DNA of 64,000 nucleotides from Fictibacillus phosphorivorans (GCF_001629705.1 NZ_CP015378.1:992001-1056000), one strand, 5' to 3'; numbered from the stretch's first letter, positions 37,909 through 46,120 are shown. The notes: generated by a model from the letters alone, not told the origin. Numbers and translations: made by a program.

Positions 37909-38244
37909 ATGATAGAATTAATACGAATTGGCCTAGCAGGTATTTTAGCATCACAAGCTGCCTATTTTTTTTCGTTAATAGTTTTATATCAAGTGATGAT
38001 GGATTGGTATGAATGGGGAACTTTCCCGGATCCTAGTAATATTTTTGAGAAAACCGTGAATTTCTTAACGGCACTCGTATTTGGTGTCGCTTATTGGGCA
38101 GGTTTAAAAGTAAAAAAGCGGAAATGGTTTTTGAGACCAGTGCTACTAAGCGGTTATTTATTTCTTTATATTATCCTTGCAATGATTGCCTTTAAACTGA
38201 TCAATTCTGTTCTCATTTACCTCGAGAGGAATGTTTTTCTGTAA
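37909..38244 (+). CDS. Small membrane protein A2, putative immunity protein
   Basis: The 111-residue protein is the second copy of type A (DWYEWGTFPDPSNIFEKTVN, VAYWAGLKVKKRKWFLRP). I place the start at ATG 37909, which aligns with the other copies and follows GAGG; an ATG four codons upstream is in frame. A conserved lysine-rich loop KVKK before the last helix marks type A. Its stop overlaps the start of B2 (TAATG). Confidence 0.7.
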   Translation: MIELIRIGLAGILASQAAYFFSLIVLYQVMMDWYEWGTFPDPSNIFEKTVNFLTALVFGVAYWAGLKVKKRKWFLRPVLLSGYLFLYIILAMIAFKLINSVLIYLERNVFL

Positions 38245-38570
38245 TGACTGAACTAGTAAGAATTGGTTTGATGGCGATACTAGGAACGCAAGGAGCTTAC
38301 TTTTTAGCCATATTTTTAGCAGGAAACACAATGATTGATTGGTACGAATGGGGAACGTTTAGGAACGCGGATACCGTTTTTACTAAAACGGTGAATGTAC
38401 TCTCAGCTCTGTTTATGGGAATCGCTTATTGGTCAGGGAAAAGAGTTGATCATCATAATTGGTTTGTAAAAAGAATTTATCTTTTAGGATATGCATTTCT
38501 CTATACAATTGCAGGAATAATCATTTATGAATTATGTGACTATGTTTTAAGGGTCATTGAGAACCATTAA
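38244..38570 (+). CDS. Small membrane protein B2, putative immunity protein
   Basis: The 108-residue protein is the second type B copy (DWYEWGTF, RVDHHNWFVKRIYLLGYAFL). Start overlaps A2 by one base. The A-B-A-B order with tight spacing points to tandem duplication of a two-gene unit and suggests A and B act as a complex. A hairpin follows. Confidence 0.7.
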   Translation: MTELVRIGLMAILGTQGAYFLAIFLAGNTMIDWYEWGTFRNADTVFTKTVNVLSALFMGIAYWSGKRVDHHNWFVKRIYLLGYAFLYTIAGIIIYELCDYVLRVIENH

Positions 38571-38587
38571 AGAATGCGCTAGATGGC

Positions 38588-38614
38588 AACCTCCAATCAA
38601 CAGGATTGGAGGTT
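38588..38614 (+). terminator. Hairpin after the LXG operon
   Basis: AACCTCCAATC / GATTGGAGGTT with a 5-nt loop; strong stem but the following bases (CTTGTCC) are a poor T tract, so termination may be weak. Confidence 0.5.
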
Positions 38615-38634
38615 CTTGTCCGTTATAAAAAGTT

Positions 38635-38663
38635 TTGACAACTTCCACAAAACTGATTATACT
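38635..38663 (+). promoter_or_regulatory. Sigma-A promoter of the T-box/lysyl-tRNA synthetase unit
   Basis: Consensus TTGACA (38635-38640), a 17-bp spacer, TATACT (38658-38663). Confidence 0.85.
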
Positions 38664-38669
38664 AATAAA

Positions 38670-38982
38670 AATTTAACATTTTATGGCTATGAAGAGAAAA
38701 GTAGTTAAGTAACATTATTTCCAGAGAGCTCTTGGGTGGTGTGAAAGAGCAATAATACCTTAACGAAAAAAGACTCTGAGCTTTGTACGGATGCAAAGAT
38801 ATTTTTGCTGATACTACAACGGGATCTCCCGTTATAGAGATAGGGTATACGCAAGTGATTCTTTTTCATTGCCGTACCTGAAGAGGTTGATATGGTGACA
38901 TATGAACAAACTGAGGTGGTACCGCGAACGCTAATAAGCTCTCGTCCTCAAGATGAATAATCTTGGGGGTGAGGGCTTTTTT
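38670..38982 (+). promoter_or_regulatory. T-box riboswitch leader (predicted tRNA-Lys responsive)
   Basis: The leader lies between the promoter and a class I lysyl-tRNA synthetase gene. The diagnostic T-box GAGGTGGTACCGCG is at 38913-38926. The terminator arm pairs GCTCTCGTCCTCAAGAT (from 38938) with ATCTTGGGGGTGAGGGC (to 38976), ending in TTTTTTG. The alternative antiterminator would use the T-box sequence with the 5' arm of the terminator. Stem I occupies roughly 38690-38810. An A-rich stretch near 38765-38772 could contain a lysine AAA specifier, but I could not fold stem I with certainty. Binding uncharged tRNA would allow read-through. Confidence 0.9.
38938..38982 (+). terminator. Conditional terminator of the T-box leader
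   Basis: 17-bp imperfect stem with loop GAATA and a T-rich tail; competes with the T-box antiterminator. Confidence 0.85.
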
Positions 38983-39018
38983 GTTTTTCTTTCATAAAGA
39001 ATGAGGAGTGATTTAAAC

Positions 39019-40575
39019 ATGCATTGGGCATTTCGTATAGCAGAAGAATTAATTAGAAAGCACCCAGATCGAGAGACGTTTGTTTGTGCATCAGGCATAA
39101 GTCCGTCAGGCTCGGTTCATATCGGAAATTTTAGAGAAGTGGTTACCACTTATTTCGTTGTAAGAGCATTGCAACACCTAGGGAAGAAAACGCGATTTAT
39201 CTTTTCATGGGATGATTTTGATCGTTTTCGTAAAGTCCCTAAAATTGTGGATTCTACTTTTGAGCAATACATTGGAATGCCATACTCAGAGATTCCATGT
39301 CCGTTTGGATGCCACAGTTCTTACGCTGAGCACTTTGAAAAAGAGTTTGAACAGTCATTGAGAGAGTTCGGGATCGTTCCTGATTTTATTTATCAGAGCA
39401 AGGAGTATGGGGCAAGAAGGTATCAAGCTCAGATACTTCATGCTCTTCAAAATCGCAAGCAGATTTATGATATCTTAATGAATTTCAAAACTAGTGAACA
39501 CAGTATGGAAGAACGAGAGCGATTTTATCCAGTTAATGTGTATTGTGAAGTTTGCAGGAAAGATACAGTCCACATTCACAGATTTCAAGATGAAAGATTA
39601 AGCTACACTTGTTCATGTGGTCATTCAAACTCTATCGAGGTAGCACTAGCGACAAACATTAAATTGAATTGGAAAGTGGATTGGCCGATGAGATGGCAGA
39701 CTGAAGATGTGGTGTTTGAACCAGGTGGAAGAGACCATTCTTCTGCGACTGGAAGCTTTAATGTTTCCAAGGAGATCGCATCTCATATCTTTAACTTTCA
39801 AGCACCAGAGTACGAACCGTATGATTTTATCAGTATTAAAGGATCTGGTGAGAAGATGTCCAGTTCTTCAGGAAACAATATTACACCAGGAGAGTTATTG
39901 AAGATCTATACACCAGAAGTCATCCTTTTCATGTTTGCCAAGTATCAGCAGAATGCTCCTTTTCATATTGGGTTAGATGATGACGTGATCAGGAACTATA
40001 CAGAGTATGAAAGATTTGGCCAAGCAAATCAAGGTCAATTGAAAGAAGAGATTTCAACAGCATTGGAACTTTCTTCAGTAACATCTGGTTTAAGGCGTGT
40101 ACCTAAATTTAGCCATGTGGCGAGTATATTGCCGCTTGTAAATTTCGATACCTCACTCGTTCGTGAAGTGTTGGAGAGAACAGGGGAGGCGTATACGTTG
40201 AAAGAGGTAGCTGGCGTTTGTGAAAGAGCTGAATATTGGTTGAAAAATTGGTGTTCAGAGAAAGTGCTTAAGGTTAATGAAGAAACAAATCGAGAATATT
40301 TCGGGATACTTCAGGATCAGGAGAAAAAATGGATTGAGGGTTTTGTGCAGTTATTAAGGTTTAAAGCTGACCTTCAGGATGATGAAGAGTTGATGAGAAG
40401 CGTTTACGATATTTGTCATGTAGATGATCCCAAACTAAAGAAAAGTAACCAAAAAAGATTATTTAGCATGATTTATCAACTGGTTTTGAACAGCAACAGT
40501 GGTCCTCGCATACCATTACTCATACATTCTGTTGGCAGAGAGCGGTTAATTGCTTTATTGGACTATCCAGTATAG
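39019..40575 (+). CDS. lysK: Class I lysyl-tRNA synthetase
   Basis: The 518-residue protein is a class I LysRS, the archaeal-type enzyme, not the class II LysS usual in Bacillus. Class I motifs are clear: SGSVHIGN (HIGH) near residue 33 and GEKMSSSSGN (KMSKS) near 280. A zinc-binding insert is visible (CEVCRKDTVHIHRF, then YTCSCG). It charges tRNA-Lys with lysine using ATP. ATG 39019 follows GAGGAGTG by 8 nt; an in-frame ATG at 39001 lies upstream of that site. Expression is under the T-box leader. Some Bacillus carry both LysRS classes; whether a class II copy exists elsewhere cannot be seen here. Confidence 0.93.
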   Translation: MHWAFRIAEELIRKHPDRETFVCASGISPSGSVHIGNFREVVTTYFVVRALQHLGKKTRFIFSWDDFDRFRKVPKIVDSTFEQYIGMPYSEIPCPFGCHSSYAEHFEKEFEQSLREFGIVPDFIYQSKEYGARRYQAQILHALQNRKQIYDILMNFKTSEHSMEERERFYPVNVYCEVCRKDTVHIHRFQDERLSYTCSCGHSNSIEVALATNIKLNWKVDWPMRWQTEDVVFEPGGRDHSSATGSFNVSKEIASHIFNFQAPEYEPYDFISIKGSGEKMSSSSGNNITPGELLKIYTPEVILFMFAKYQQNAPFHIGLDDDVIRNYTEYERFGQANQGQLKEEISTALELSSVTSGLRRVPKFSHVASILPLVNFDTSLVREVLERTGEAYTLKEVAGVCERAEYWLKNWCSEKVLKVNEETNREYFGILQDQEKKWIEGFVQLLRFKADLQDDEELMRSVYDICHVDDPKLKKSNQKRLFSMIYQLVLNSNSGPRIPLLIHSVGRERLIALLDYPV

Positions 40576-40587
40576 GGTTTGACATGA

Positions 40588-40735
40588 TAATTTGTCCGAT
40601 CTTGAGGACTATCTATCCAATCTTAGCAATAATCTGTCCGATTCGTTGAGTAATCTGTCCAATCTCCATAGTAATCTGTCCAATCTCCATAATAATCTGT
40701 CCAAACTATACAATAATCTGTCCAAACTCAACGGC
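40588..40735. repeat. 21-bp tandem array, seven units, TGTCC core
   Basis: Seven units begin their TGTCC (once TATCC) core at 40593, 40614, 40635, 40656, 40677, 40698 and 40719: an exact 21-bp register. Consensus is AATCTGTCCAATCTnnATAAT; central units are nearly identical and outer ones diverge. It fills the gap between the convergent lysK and DUF1641 genes. No start codon or ribosome site makes it coding. Confidence 0.85.
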
Positions 40736-40761
40736 AAGTTATTTTAGTAGATTATATAAAA

Positions 40762-40797
40762 AGGTGACGCCACCAAAGCGTCACCTCACCTTATCAT
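40762..40797. terminator. Terminator in the convergent gap
   Basis: AAGGTGACGCC / GGCGTCACCTT-type stem (AGGTGACG at 40762, CGTCACCT at 40779) just after the array; serves the minus-strand DUF1641 gene and possibly lysK. Confidence 0.6.
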
Positions 40798-41276
40798 CAT
40801 TTCTTCAATTCCTGACCCATACCCTTCAAAAAATGAAGACCAAAGCCGATCGCTCGGTTAATATCAGGGTCCTTCAGAGACTTCACAAGATCGAACGCGC
40901 CAACCTTCTTATCGCTCTCCACAAAATCCTCACCTTGCTTCAAGCCAACAACAACACTATCAAGCAGCTTAGCCGTAACCTCTGGATCCATTTTCGTCAG
41001 AACACCTGCTGCACCCATCAAGTTGTTGATCATGTTCGTAACAGGTTCGCGGGTTGCTTGACCGAGTGTGATGCTTGCGATTTTATCTTTTGCGACGAGC
41101 ATGGAGTTTGCTGCTTCCAATGCGCCGATTTTGTCTAGCTCACCAATAAAATCGAGCGCCTTTGTGAGCGCAGCATCTTTCTCAGCTAATGCTCTTTGCA
41201 ATTCAACCAGCTTCTCTTGCTGAATTACCTCTTCGGTTTTTGTGTTCTTTTTGATAACCGTAGTTGGTTGTGCCAT
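40797..41276 (-). CDS. DUF1641 protein (YjgD/YrhD-like), formate dehydrogenase partner
   Basis: The 159-residue helical protein matches the DUF1641 pattern: LDSVVVGLKQGEDFV and a C-terminal GFGLHFLKGMGQELKK, with an N-terminal coiled coil. In Bacillus, DUF1641 genes (yrhD, yjgD) sit beside the YrhE/YjgC formate dehydrogenase, as here, 15 nt downstream of it. It may link the enzyme to an electron acceptor or the membrane surface; the role is not established. Confidence 0.85.
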   Translation of the reverse strand: MAQPTTVIKKNTKTEEVIQQEKLVELQRALAEKDAALTKALDFIGELDKIGALEAANSMLVAKDKIASITLGQATREPVTNMINNLMGAAGVLTKMDPEVTAKLLDSVVVGLKQGEDFVESDKKVGAFDLVKSLKDPDINRAIGFGLHFLKGMGQELKK

Positions 41277-41291
41277 ATGAATTTCGCCCCC

Positions 41292-44228
41292 TTACACTTC
41301 ATCCGTCAAGTGAACATAGCCCGGACGGTTCCATTTACGCTGTACTTCAACACCGATTTGCGGATAGCGTTTTTTATTTCTTGGGTTGTTGCCAGGTAGC
41401 TTCACTTCACCTTCACGGCTGATGATTTCCATTCGTACTTTCGTCTGTTTATAAGCTGGTGTATGTGTACGATGATCGACAGCTGGACCGGTTAAAAAGT
41501 TGATCGCAGTCTCGTTGTTCACAGAGTTCATCGGAAGATACAGCTCGTTGTTTTTCACACGGTCTGTAACGAGTGCATTCAACTTTACGGCACCAAACGG
41601 CGAGATCAAGCGTACAACAGATCCATCGATAACACCGCGTTCTTCTGCAAGACTAGGTGATACTTCAACAAAAACATCAGGCACTTTATGCTGAATGCCT
41701 TTCGATTTATTCGTCAGATTGCCTTCATGAAAATGCTCGAGCATGCGTCCGTTGTTGATATGAAGGTCGAACTCTTCTGGAAACTCTGCCGGATGCATCC
41801 AGTCTGATAAGGCAAAGCGTGCTTTTTTATCAGGGAAATTAAAGCCTTCTGTGTAAAGAAGTGGTGTGCTTTTACCGCTAAAATCACCCCACAGGAAACT
41901 CCCCCAGCCTTCTAACACATCATAGTTTGCTTCGCCAAAAAGAGGAGAGAGACCCGCCATCTCTTCAAAGATTTCACTCGGATGACTGTAGTTCCAATCA
42001 GCACCCAATCTAATGGCGATCGCTTGAATGATTTCCCAGTCAGGACGAGATCCTCCTGTTGTAGGTAATGTTTGATACAAACGCTGCACACGGCGTTCCG
42101 TATTCGTAAATGTTCCTTCTTTTTCTAGAGAAGGAGCTGCAGGTAAAACGACATCTGCGTATTGTGCAGTTTTCGTTAAGAAGATATCTTGAACGACAAA
42201 GAATTCAAGCTGACTGAGCATCTCATGAACATGGTTGGAGTTTGAATCAACGAGCGCCATGTCTTCACCGACTAAATACATGGATTTGATCTCGCCCGTT
42301 CCGATGCCTTCGACCATCTGGATGTTGTCTTTACCAGGTTTGCTATCAATCGTTACGCCATATGCTTTTTCAAACTTCGCTCGAGCGAGGTCATCTGTAA
42401 TATGCTGATACCCTGGAAGCCAAGCTGGTAATGTACCCATATCGCAAGCACCTTGAACATTGTTGTGGCCACGAAGCGGGTAAGCACCAGCACCTGGACG
42501 ACGATAGTTGCCGGTTGCAAGCAGCAAATTCGAGATGGCAGCAGAAGTGTCACTTCCACCTGTGTTTTGCGTTACACCCATCCCCCAAAGAACGCAAGTG
42601 CCGTCAGCGTCACGAATCATTTTCGCCACATCAATGATCGTTTCTTGTGAAAGACCCGTAATTTCTTCTGCATAATCAAGCGTATATTTTTCAAGTACTT
42701 CTTTAAACTCGTCTAAGTAATGAACATTCTCTTCAATAAATTTCTGATCGTGCCAGCCTTGATCAATCATGTACTTGGTCACCGCCATGAGCCAAACTTG
42801 GTCTGTACCTTGCTTAGGACTCATGAAAATATCTGAGCGTTCAGCGAGTTCATGTTTACGAAGGTCCGCTACGATTAATTTTTGTCCGTGCAGTTTATGC
42901 GCACGCTTCACACGAGTGGCAAGAACGGGATGTCCTTCTGTCGGATTGGCACCAACGACGATGACAAGACCAGCTTGCGCAATATCCTGAATCGTTCCTG
43001 CGTCACCACCCATACCAACCGTACGGAACAATCCGTCGGTTGCAGGAGACTGACAATAGCGAGAGCAGTTGTCAACATTGTTCGTTCCGATGATCTGTCG
43101 CGCGAATTTTTGCATCAAATAGTTTTCTTCATTTGTTATTTTAGATGATGAAACAAAGCCAAGCGCGTTGCTACCGTGTTTTTCTTTTATCGCGCTCATC
43201 TTATCAGCTATTACTGAAAGTGCTTCGTCCCAAGTGGATTCTACAAAAACACCGTCTTTACGAATAAGTGGTGTAGTGAGGCGTTCTTCGCTATTTACGA
43301 AATCCCAGCCGAACTTTCCTTTCACGCACGTGGAGATCGCGTTCACAGGACCTTCACTCGGTTCTACTTTTAAAATCTTTCTGCCTTTCGTCCATACTTC
43401 AAACGAACAGCCGACTCCACAGAACGTACAAACCGTTTTTGTCTTTTTCGTACGTGTTTCGCGCATAGCGGCTTCCACTTCAGAAATTGCGAAAATACCA
43501 CTATATCCAGGCTCAACTTCTTTTACAAGTTCGACCATCGGCTCAAGTAGATCTTCTTTCAATCCTGTCATAAAACCCGCTTCGCCAAGCATTGATTTTT
43601 CCATAAGAGCGTTACACGGACACACGGTTACACATTGTCCGCAGCTGACACACGAAGAATCGTCGATACTTGATCCAGCATCCCATATTACGCGCGGGCG
43701 TTCGCGTTCCCAGTCTATGGATAGTGTTTCGTTTACCTGTAAGTTTTGACACACCTCTACACACTGACCGCACGTGATACATTGATTGGCATCATATCGG
43801 TAAAACGGGTGAGACATATCAAGGTCCACCGGTTCTTCTTTCGGTGAATAAGGAACCGCTTGATGTTCGATTTCCATCAGTTCTGCTGTGTTATGCAGCT
43901 TACAGTTGCCGTTGTTGTTATCACAAACCGTGCAATAGAGAAGATGGTTCTCGAGCAAGCGGTCCATCGCCTCATTCTGCGCATCCTTTGCTCTCGAAGA
44001 AGAACGTTCAATTGTCATACCGTCGAGTGCCATTGTTGAGCACGAACGCATCAGCTTGCCATCTACCTCCACGATACAGGTATCACATGTTTCGATCGGA
44101 TCGACTTGTGGTGTATAACAAATCTGGGGGTGAGAAAGATCGTTTTTATTTATAATGTCGAGAATGGAAGTGCCAGAAGGAGCTTCGTATTTATTTCCGT
44201 CAATTGAGATTTGAATCAACTTATCCAT
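41292..44228 (-). CDS. fdhF: Formate dehydrogenase alpha subunit, NuoG/FdhF type with N-terminal ferredoxin domain
   Basis: The 978-residue enzyme (start ATG 44228, AAAGGAAG upstream) has an N-terminal [2Fe-2S] domain with Cys37, 48, 51 and 63, a His/Cys cluster segment (CTVCDNNNGNCKLH), two [4Fe-4S] ferredoxin motifs (CITCGQCVEVCQ and CVSCGQCVTVCPC), then a molybdopterin oxidoreductase domain opening with CTFCGVGCSFEVW and holding the active-site Cys in NCSRYCQSP, with no in-frame TGA, so not a selenoprotein. The C-terminal part is the molydopterin dinucleotide-binding domain. It oxidises formate to carbon dioxide; the acceptor is unknown. Length and order match YrhE/YjgC. FdhD, needed for its sulfido-Mo/W cofactor, is encoded divergently. 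Confidence 0.92.
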   Translation of the reverse strand: MDKLIQISIDGNKYEAPSGTSILDIINKNDLSHPQICYTPQVDPIETCDTCIVEVDGKLMRSCSTMALDGMTIERSSSRAKDAQNEAMDRLLENHLLYCTVCDNNNGNCKLHNTAELMEIEHQAVPYSPKEEPVDLDMSHPFYRYDANQCITCGQCVEVCQNLQVNETLSIDWERERPRVIWDAGSSIDDSSCVSCGQCVTVCPCNALMEKSMLGEAGFMTGLKEDLLEPMVELVKEVEPGYSGIFAISEVEAAMRETRTKKTKTVCTFCGVGCSFEVWTKGRKILKVEPSEGPVNAISTCVKGKFGWDFVNSEERLTTPLIRKDGVFVESTWDEALSVIADKMSAIKEKHGSNALGFVSSSKITNEENYLMQKFARQIIGTNNVDNCSRYCQSPATDGLFRTVGMGGDAGTIQDIAQAGLVIVVGANPTEGHPVLATRVKRAHKLHGQKLIVADLRKHELAERSDIFMSPKQGTDQVWLMAVTKYMIDQGWHDQKFIEENVHYLDEFKEVLEKYTLDYAEEITGLSQETIIDVAKMIRDADGTCVLWGMGVTQNTGGSDTSAAISNLLLATGNYRRPGAGAYPLRGHNNVQGACDMGTLPAWLPGYQHITDDLARAKFEKAYGVTIDSKPGKDNIQMVEGIGTGEIKSMYLVGEDMALVDSNSNHVHEMLSQLEFFVVQDIFLTKTAQYADVVLPAAPSLEKEGTFTNTERRVQRLYQTLPTTGGSRPDWEIIQAIAIRLGADWNYSHPSEIFEEMAGLSPLFGEANYDVLEGWGSFLWGDFSGKSTPLLYTEGFNFPDKKARFALSDWMHPAEFPEEFDLHINNGRMLEHFHEGNLTNKSKGIQHKVPDVFVEVSPSLAEERGVIDGSVVRLISPFGAVKLNALVTDRVKNNELYLPMNSVNNETAINFLTGPAVDHRTHTPAYKQTKVRMEIISREGEVKLPGNNPRNKKRYPQIGVEVQRKWNRPGYVHLTDEV

Positions 44229-44612
44229 TTCTATTCTTCCTTTCTGTTGATACTTAATCATCGTAAAAATGACTGATTGTACAAAAAAATCCACCACGAA
44301 AGCACAAATTCTATAGACGTACAGAAAATGTGAATTCATGGTGGAATAGTGTAATAGCAGGTCATACCATTAGGCCAATCCAGCATTAAATCTCTTTTAT
44401 TGTTACTAAAAGATAGATCATTATGTAATTTACAAGATGGAGGAAAAAACAGTGTGAACGATTTTCTCTACCAACTTTTCTCTTTTATTATAGCGTTTAC
44501 AGTTTAAAGAAACAACAAGACTTGTATTCTAGCTTTTCATTTTTATCACGTGCGAAAAGTAAGTACATCATGTATGATTAGTAAAAAATGGAGAAATAGT
44601 GGTGATGTTCGA
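44229..44612. other. Divergent intergenic region between fdhF and the DUF2294 gene
   Basis: These 384 bases should hold the promoters of both operons. I see TTGTTA (44400-44405) with TGTAAT (44424-44429) and a tiny open frame behind it, but no clear regulator site or riboswitch. Confidence 0.35.
44454..44507 (+). CDS. Possible 17-residue hydrophobic peptide
   Basis: GTG 44454 follows GGAGG by 10 nt; the frame reads MNDFLYQLFSFIIAFTV then TAA, a mostly hydrophobic helix. A plausible promoter (TTGTTA/TGTAAT) lies upstream. Too short to be confident; could be chance. Confidence 0.25.
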   Translation: MNDFLYQLFSFIIAFTV

Positions 44613-44957
44613 ATGACGAAGAAAGTGCATGACTTTAATGATATTATTCGTAAACTCCGTAAGAACTTATTAGGAAAAGGACCTGAAAAAATACATACGG
44701 TCTTTGTGGAAAACATGGCGATTTCAACCATGTACGGAAATTTAACACCAACTGAAAAGTTCATCGCCCGAACGGCTGAAGGCAAGGAGATGGTGCATGC
44801 TGCAAGGACGCGTCTGATTCAGGATGTATACGCAACAGCTCCACCAGAGGGGTTAGAAGATGTGACTGGTGCAAAATTCGTTCATCTGTTCTCAGATTTC
44901 AAAGTGGATGAAGACATGGCAGTGTCTGTATTTGTTTTTGATAAACCGATCGCGTAG
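44613..44957 (+). CDS. DUF2294 family protein
   Basis: The 114-residue protein fits the DUF2294 pattern: IHTVFVENMAISTMYGNLTPTEKFIARTAEG in two parts, a C-terminal VHLFSDFKVDEDMAVSVFVFDKP. Start ATG 44613 is preceded by GTGGTGAT; an in-frame ATG 21 codons upstream lacks a site. Genes of this family recur beside fdhD and formate dehydrogenase in Bacillus, so a role in formate or its sensing is likely, but no activity is known. It precedes fdhD by 17 nt. Confidence 0.8.
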   Translation: MTKKVHDFNDIIRKLRKNLLGKGPEKIHTVFVENMAISTMYGNLTPTEKFIARTAEGKEMVHAARTRLIQDVYATAPPEGLEDVTGAKFVHLFSDFKVDEDMAVSVFVFDKPIA

Positions 44958-44974
44958 CGAAGGGGTGATTGTCT

Positions 44975-45766
44975 ATGAAACCGATTGTGACCAAGCGCAG
45001 CATTCTGCAGATTAAGAACGGACTTGCAGTGAACAAAGAAGACACTATTGTAACCGAGCTTCCTGTAACAATTAAAATCAATGGAGAAGAATTTGTTACG
45101 ATGGTATGCAGCCCTGAATACATTGAGGATATGGTCGTAGGTTATCTCGCCTCTGAAGGAATCATCCGAAACTATAAAGATATTAAAGACCTATGGGTGC
45201 AAGAAGACGGTAGCTTTGTGCATGTGACAACTGATCGCTTGAACCCGGTCTATCAAAATCTGCAGAATAAAAGATACATAACATCATGCTGTGGCATGAG
45301 CAGACAAGGCTTTGTTTTTGCGAATGATGCACGAACAGCAAAAACGATGAATGAAGTCAGGGTGAAAGTTACGCCTGAAGACTGCTTTCGATTGATGCGA
45401 GAGATGCAGATGGGAGCAGGTGTTTTTCAAGAAACAGGCGGTGTGCATAACGCCGCACTTTGTGATGTGAACGGAATCGTGCTGAGCCGAATGGACATTG
45501 GACGTCACAATGCCCTCGATAAAATCTATGGATATTGCTTGAAGAATGATATTTTCATAGGAAATAAGATTCTCGTGTTTAGTGGAAGAATTTCCTCTGA
45601 GATTTTGTTAAAAGTGGCCAAAATCGGCTGTGAAATCGTCCTCTCTAAATCAGCTCCCACAGAATTTGCTCTGCAATCGGCGGAAGAACTCGGAATTACG
45701 ACGGTTGGTTTTGTAAGAGGAGATTCTATGAATGTGTATACACGCCCTGAGCGGATTGTTGTATGA
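44975..45766 (+). CDS. fdhD: Formate dehydrogenase accessory sulfurtransferase FdhD
   Basis: The 263-residue protein has the FdhD signature, including SCCGMSRQG with the paired Cys that carry sulfur, VFQETGGVHNAALCD, DIGRHNALDKIYG, FSGRISSEIL and KVAKIGCEIVLSKSAPTEFAL. FdhD takes sulfur from a cysteine desulfurase (IscS/NifS type) and adds the sulfido ligand to the bis-MGD cofactor before insertion in formate dehydrogenase. Start is ATG 44975 with AAGGGGTGA 6 nt upstream; a TTG two codons earlier is possible. Confidence 0.93.
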   Translation: MKPIVTKRSILQIKNGLAVNKEDTIVTELPVTIKINGEEFVTMVCSPEYIEDMVVGYLASEGIIRNYKDIKDLWVQEDGSFVHVTTDRLNPVYQNLQNKRYITSCCGMSRQGFVFANDARTAKTMNEVRVKVTPEDCFRLMREMQMGAGVFQETGGVHNAALCDVNGIVLSRMDIGRHNALDKIYGYCLKNDIFIGNKILVFSGRISSEILLKVAKIGCEIVLSKSAPTEFALQSAEELGITTVGFVRGDSMNVYTRPERIVV

Positions 45767-45780
45767 GTCTAAGAGTTAAC

Positions 45781-46120
45781 AGGCTGTTTTCGTAAACTTT
45801 GTTGCTTTTGGAAGTGTTCATTTCCGTTCCAGGCTTGCTCGCTTTCCACGGGGCAGGCGGTGAGCCACATTCGTACGTTTCACTCTTAAGTGTCTCACCT
45901 GTCTAGTTGCAGTGGCTAGCCCCTCGAGGTCAAAAGTTCAACGGTCAAGAAGGCAAAGTGCGCCTTCATAGCCCATTCAACTTTTGCTTGTCTGGGCTAA
46001 ACGAGCCACTTCCACTTTTCAAACTGCCCGCCTGTCCCGTAGGAGTCTCGCACCTTCCACTCCAATCAACTGACAAAGATGACAAGGAGTAAAAAGCAAC
46101 AATCTGTTAGAAAATAGCTT
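45781..46120. repeat. MITE-like intergenic repeat of about 340 bp with short terminal inverted repeats
   Basis: GCTGTTTTC at 45783-45791 is mirrored by GAAAATAGC at 46110-46118 (8 of 9 positions), with CTGTTA nearby on the right. Inside are GC-rich stretches unlike the flanks, including GGGGCAGGCGGTGAGCC, TGTCTCACCTGTC and GGAGTCTCGCACCTTCCACT. The interior resembles a repeat family I recall from many Bacillus genomes (from memory, not searched). No transposase frame is present. It fills the gap between fdhD and the ECF sigma gene. Confidence 0.6.

Noticed and set aside
34077..38570. Prophage or integrated element for the LXG region.
   Set aside because: No integrase, structural phage gene, tRNA target or flanking repeat is seen; the base composition looks like the neighbours.
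39001..39018. Upstream ATG as start of the class I LysRS.
   Set aside because: It lies before the ribosome site GAGGAGTG, which is well placed for ATG 39019.
40588..40735. CRISPR array.
   Set aside because: The whole unit is 21 bp with only about 8-11 conserved bases; there are no long identical repeats, unique spacers or cas genes.
42353..43749. Several open frames of 60-190 codons on the plus strand opposite the formate dehydrogenase gene.
   Set aside because: They lie antisense within a clearly coding, motif-rich gene and lack ribosome sites.
41292..44228. Selenocysteine in formate dehydrogenase.
   Set aside because: The active-site codon is Cys (NCSRYCQSP) and no in-frame TGA exists.
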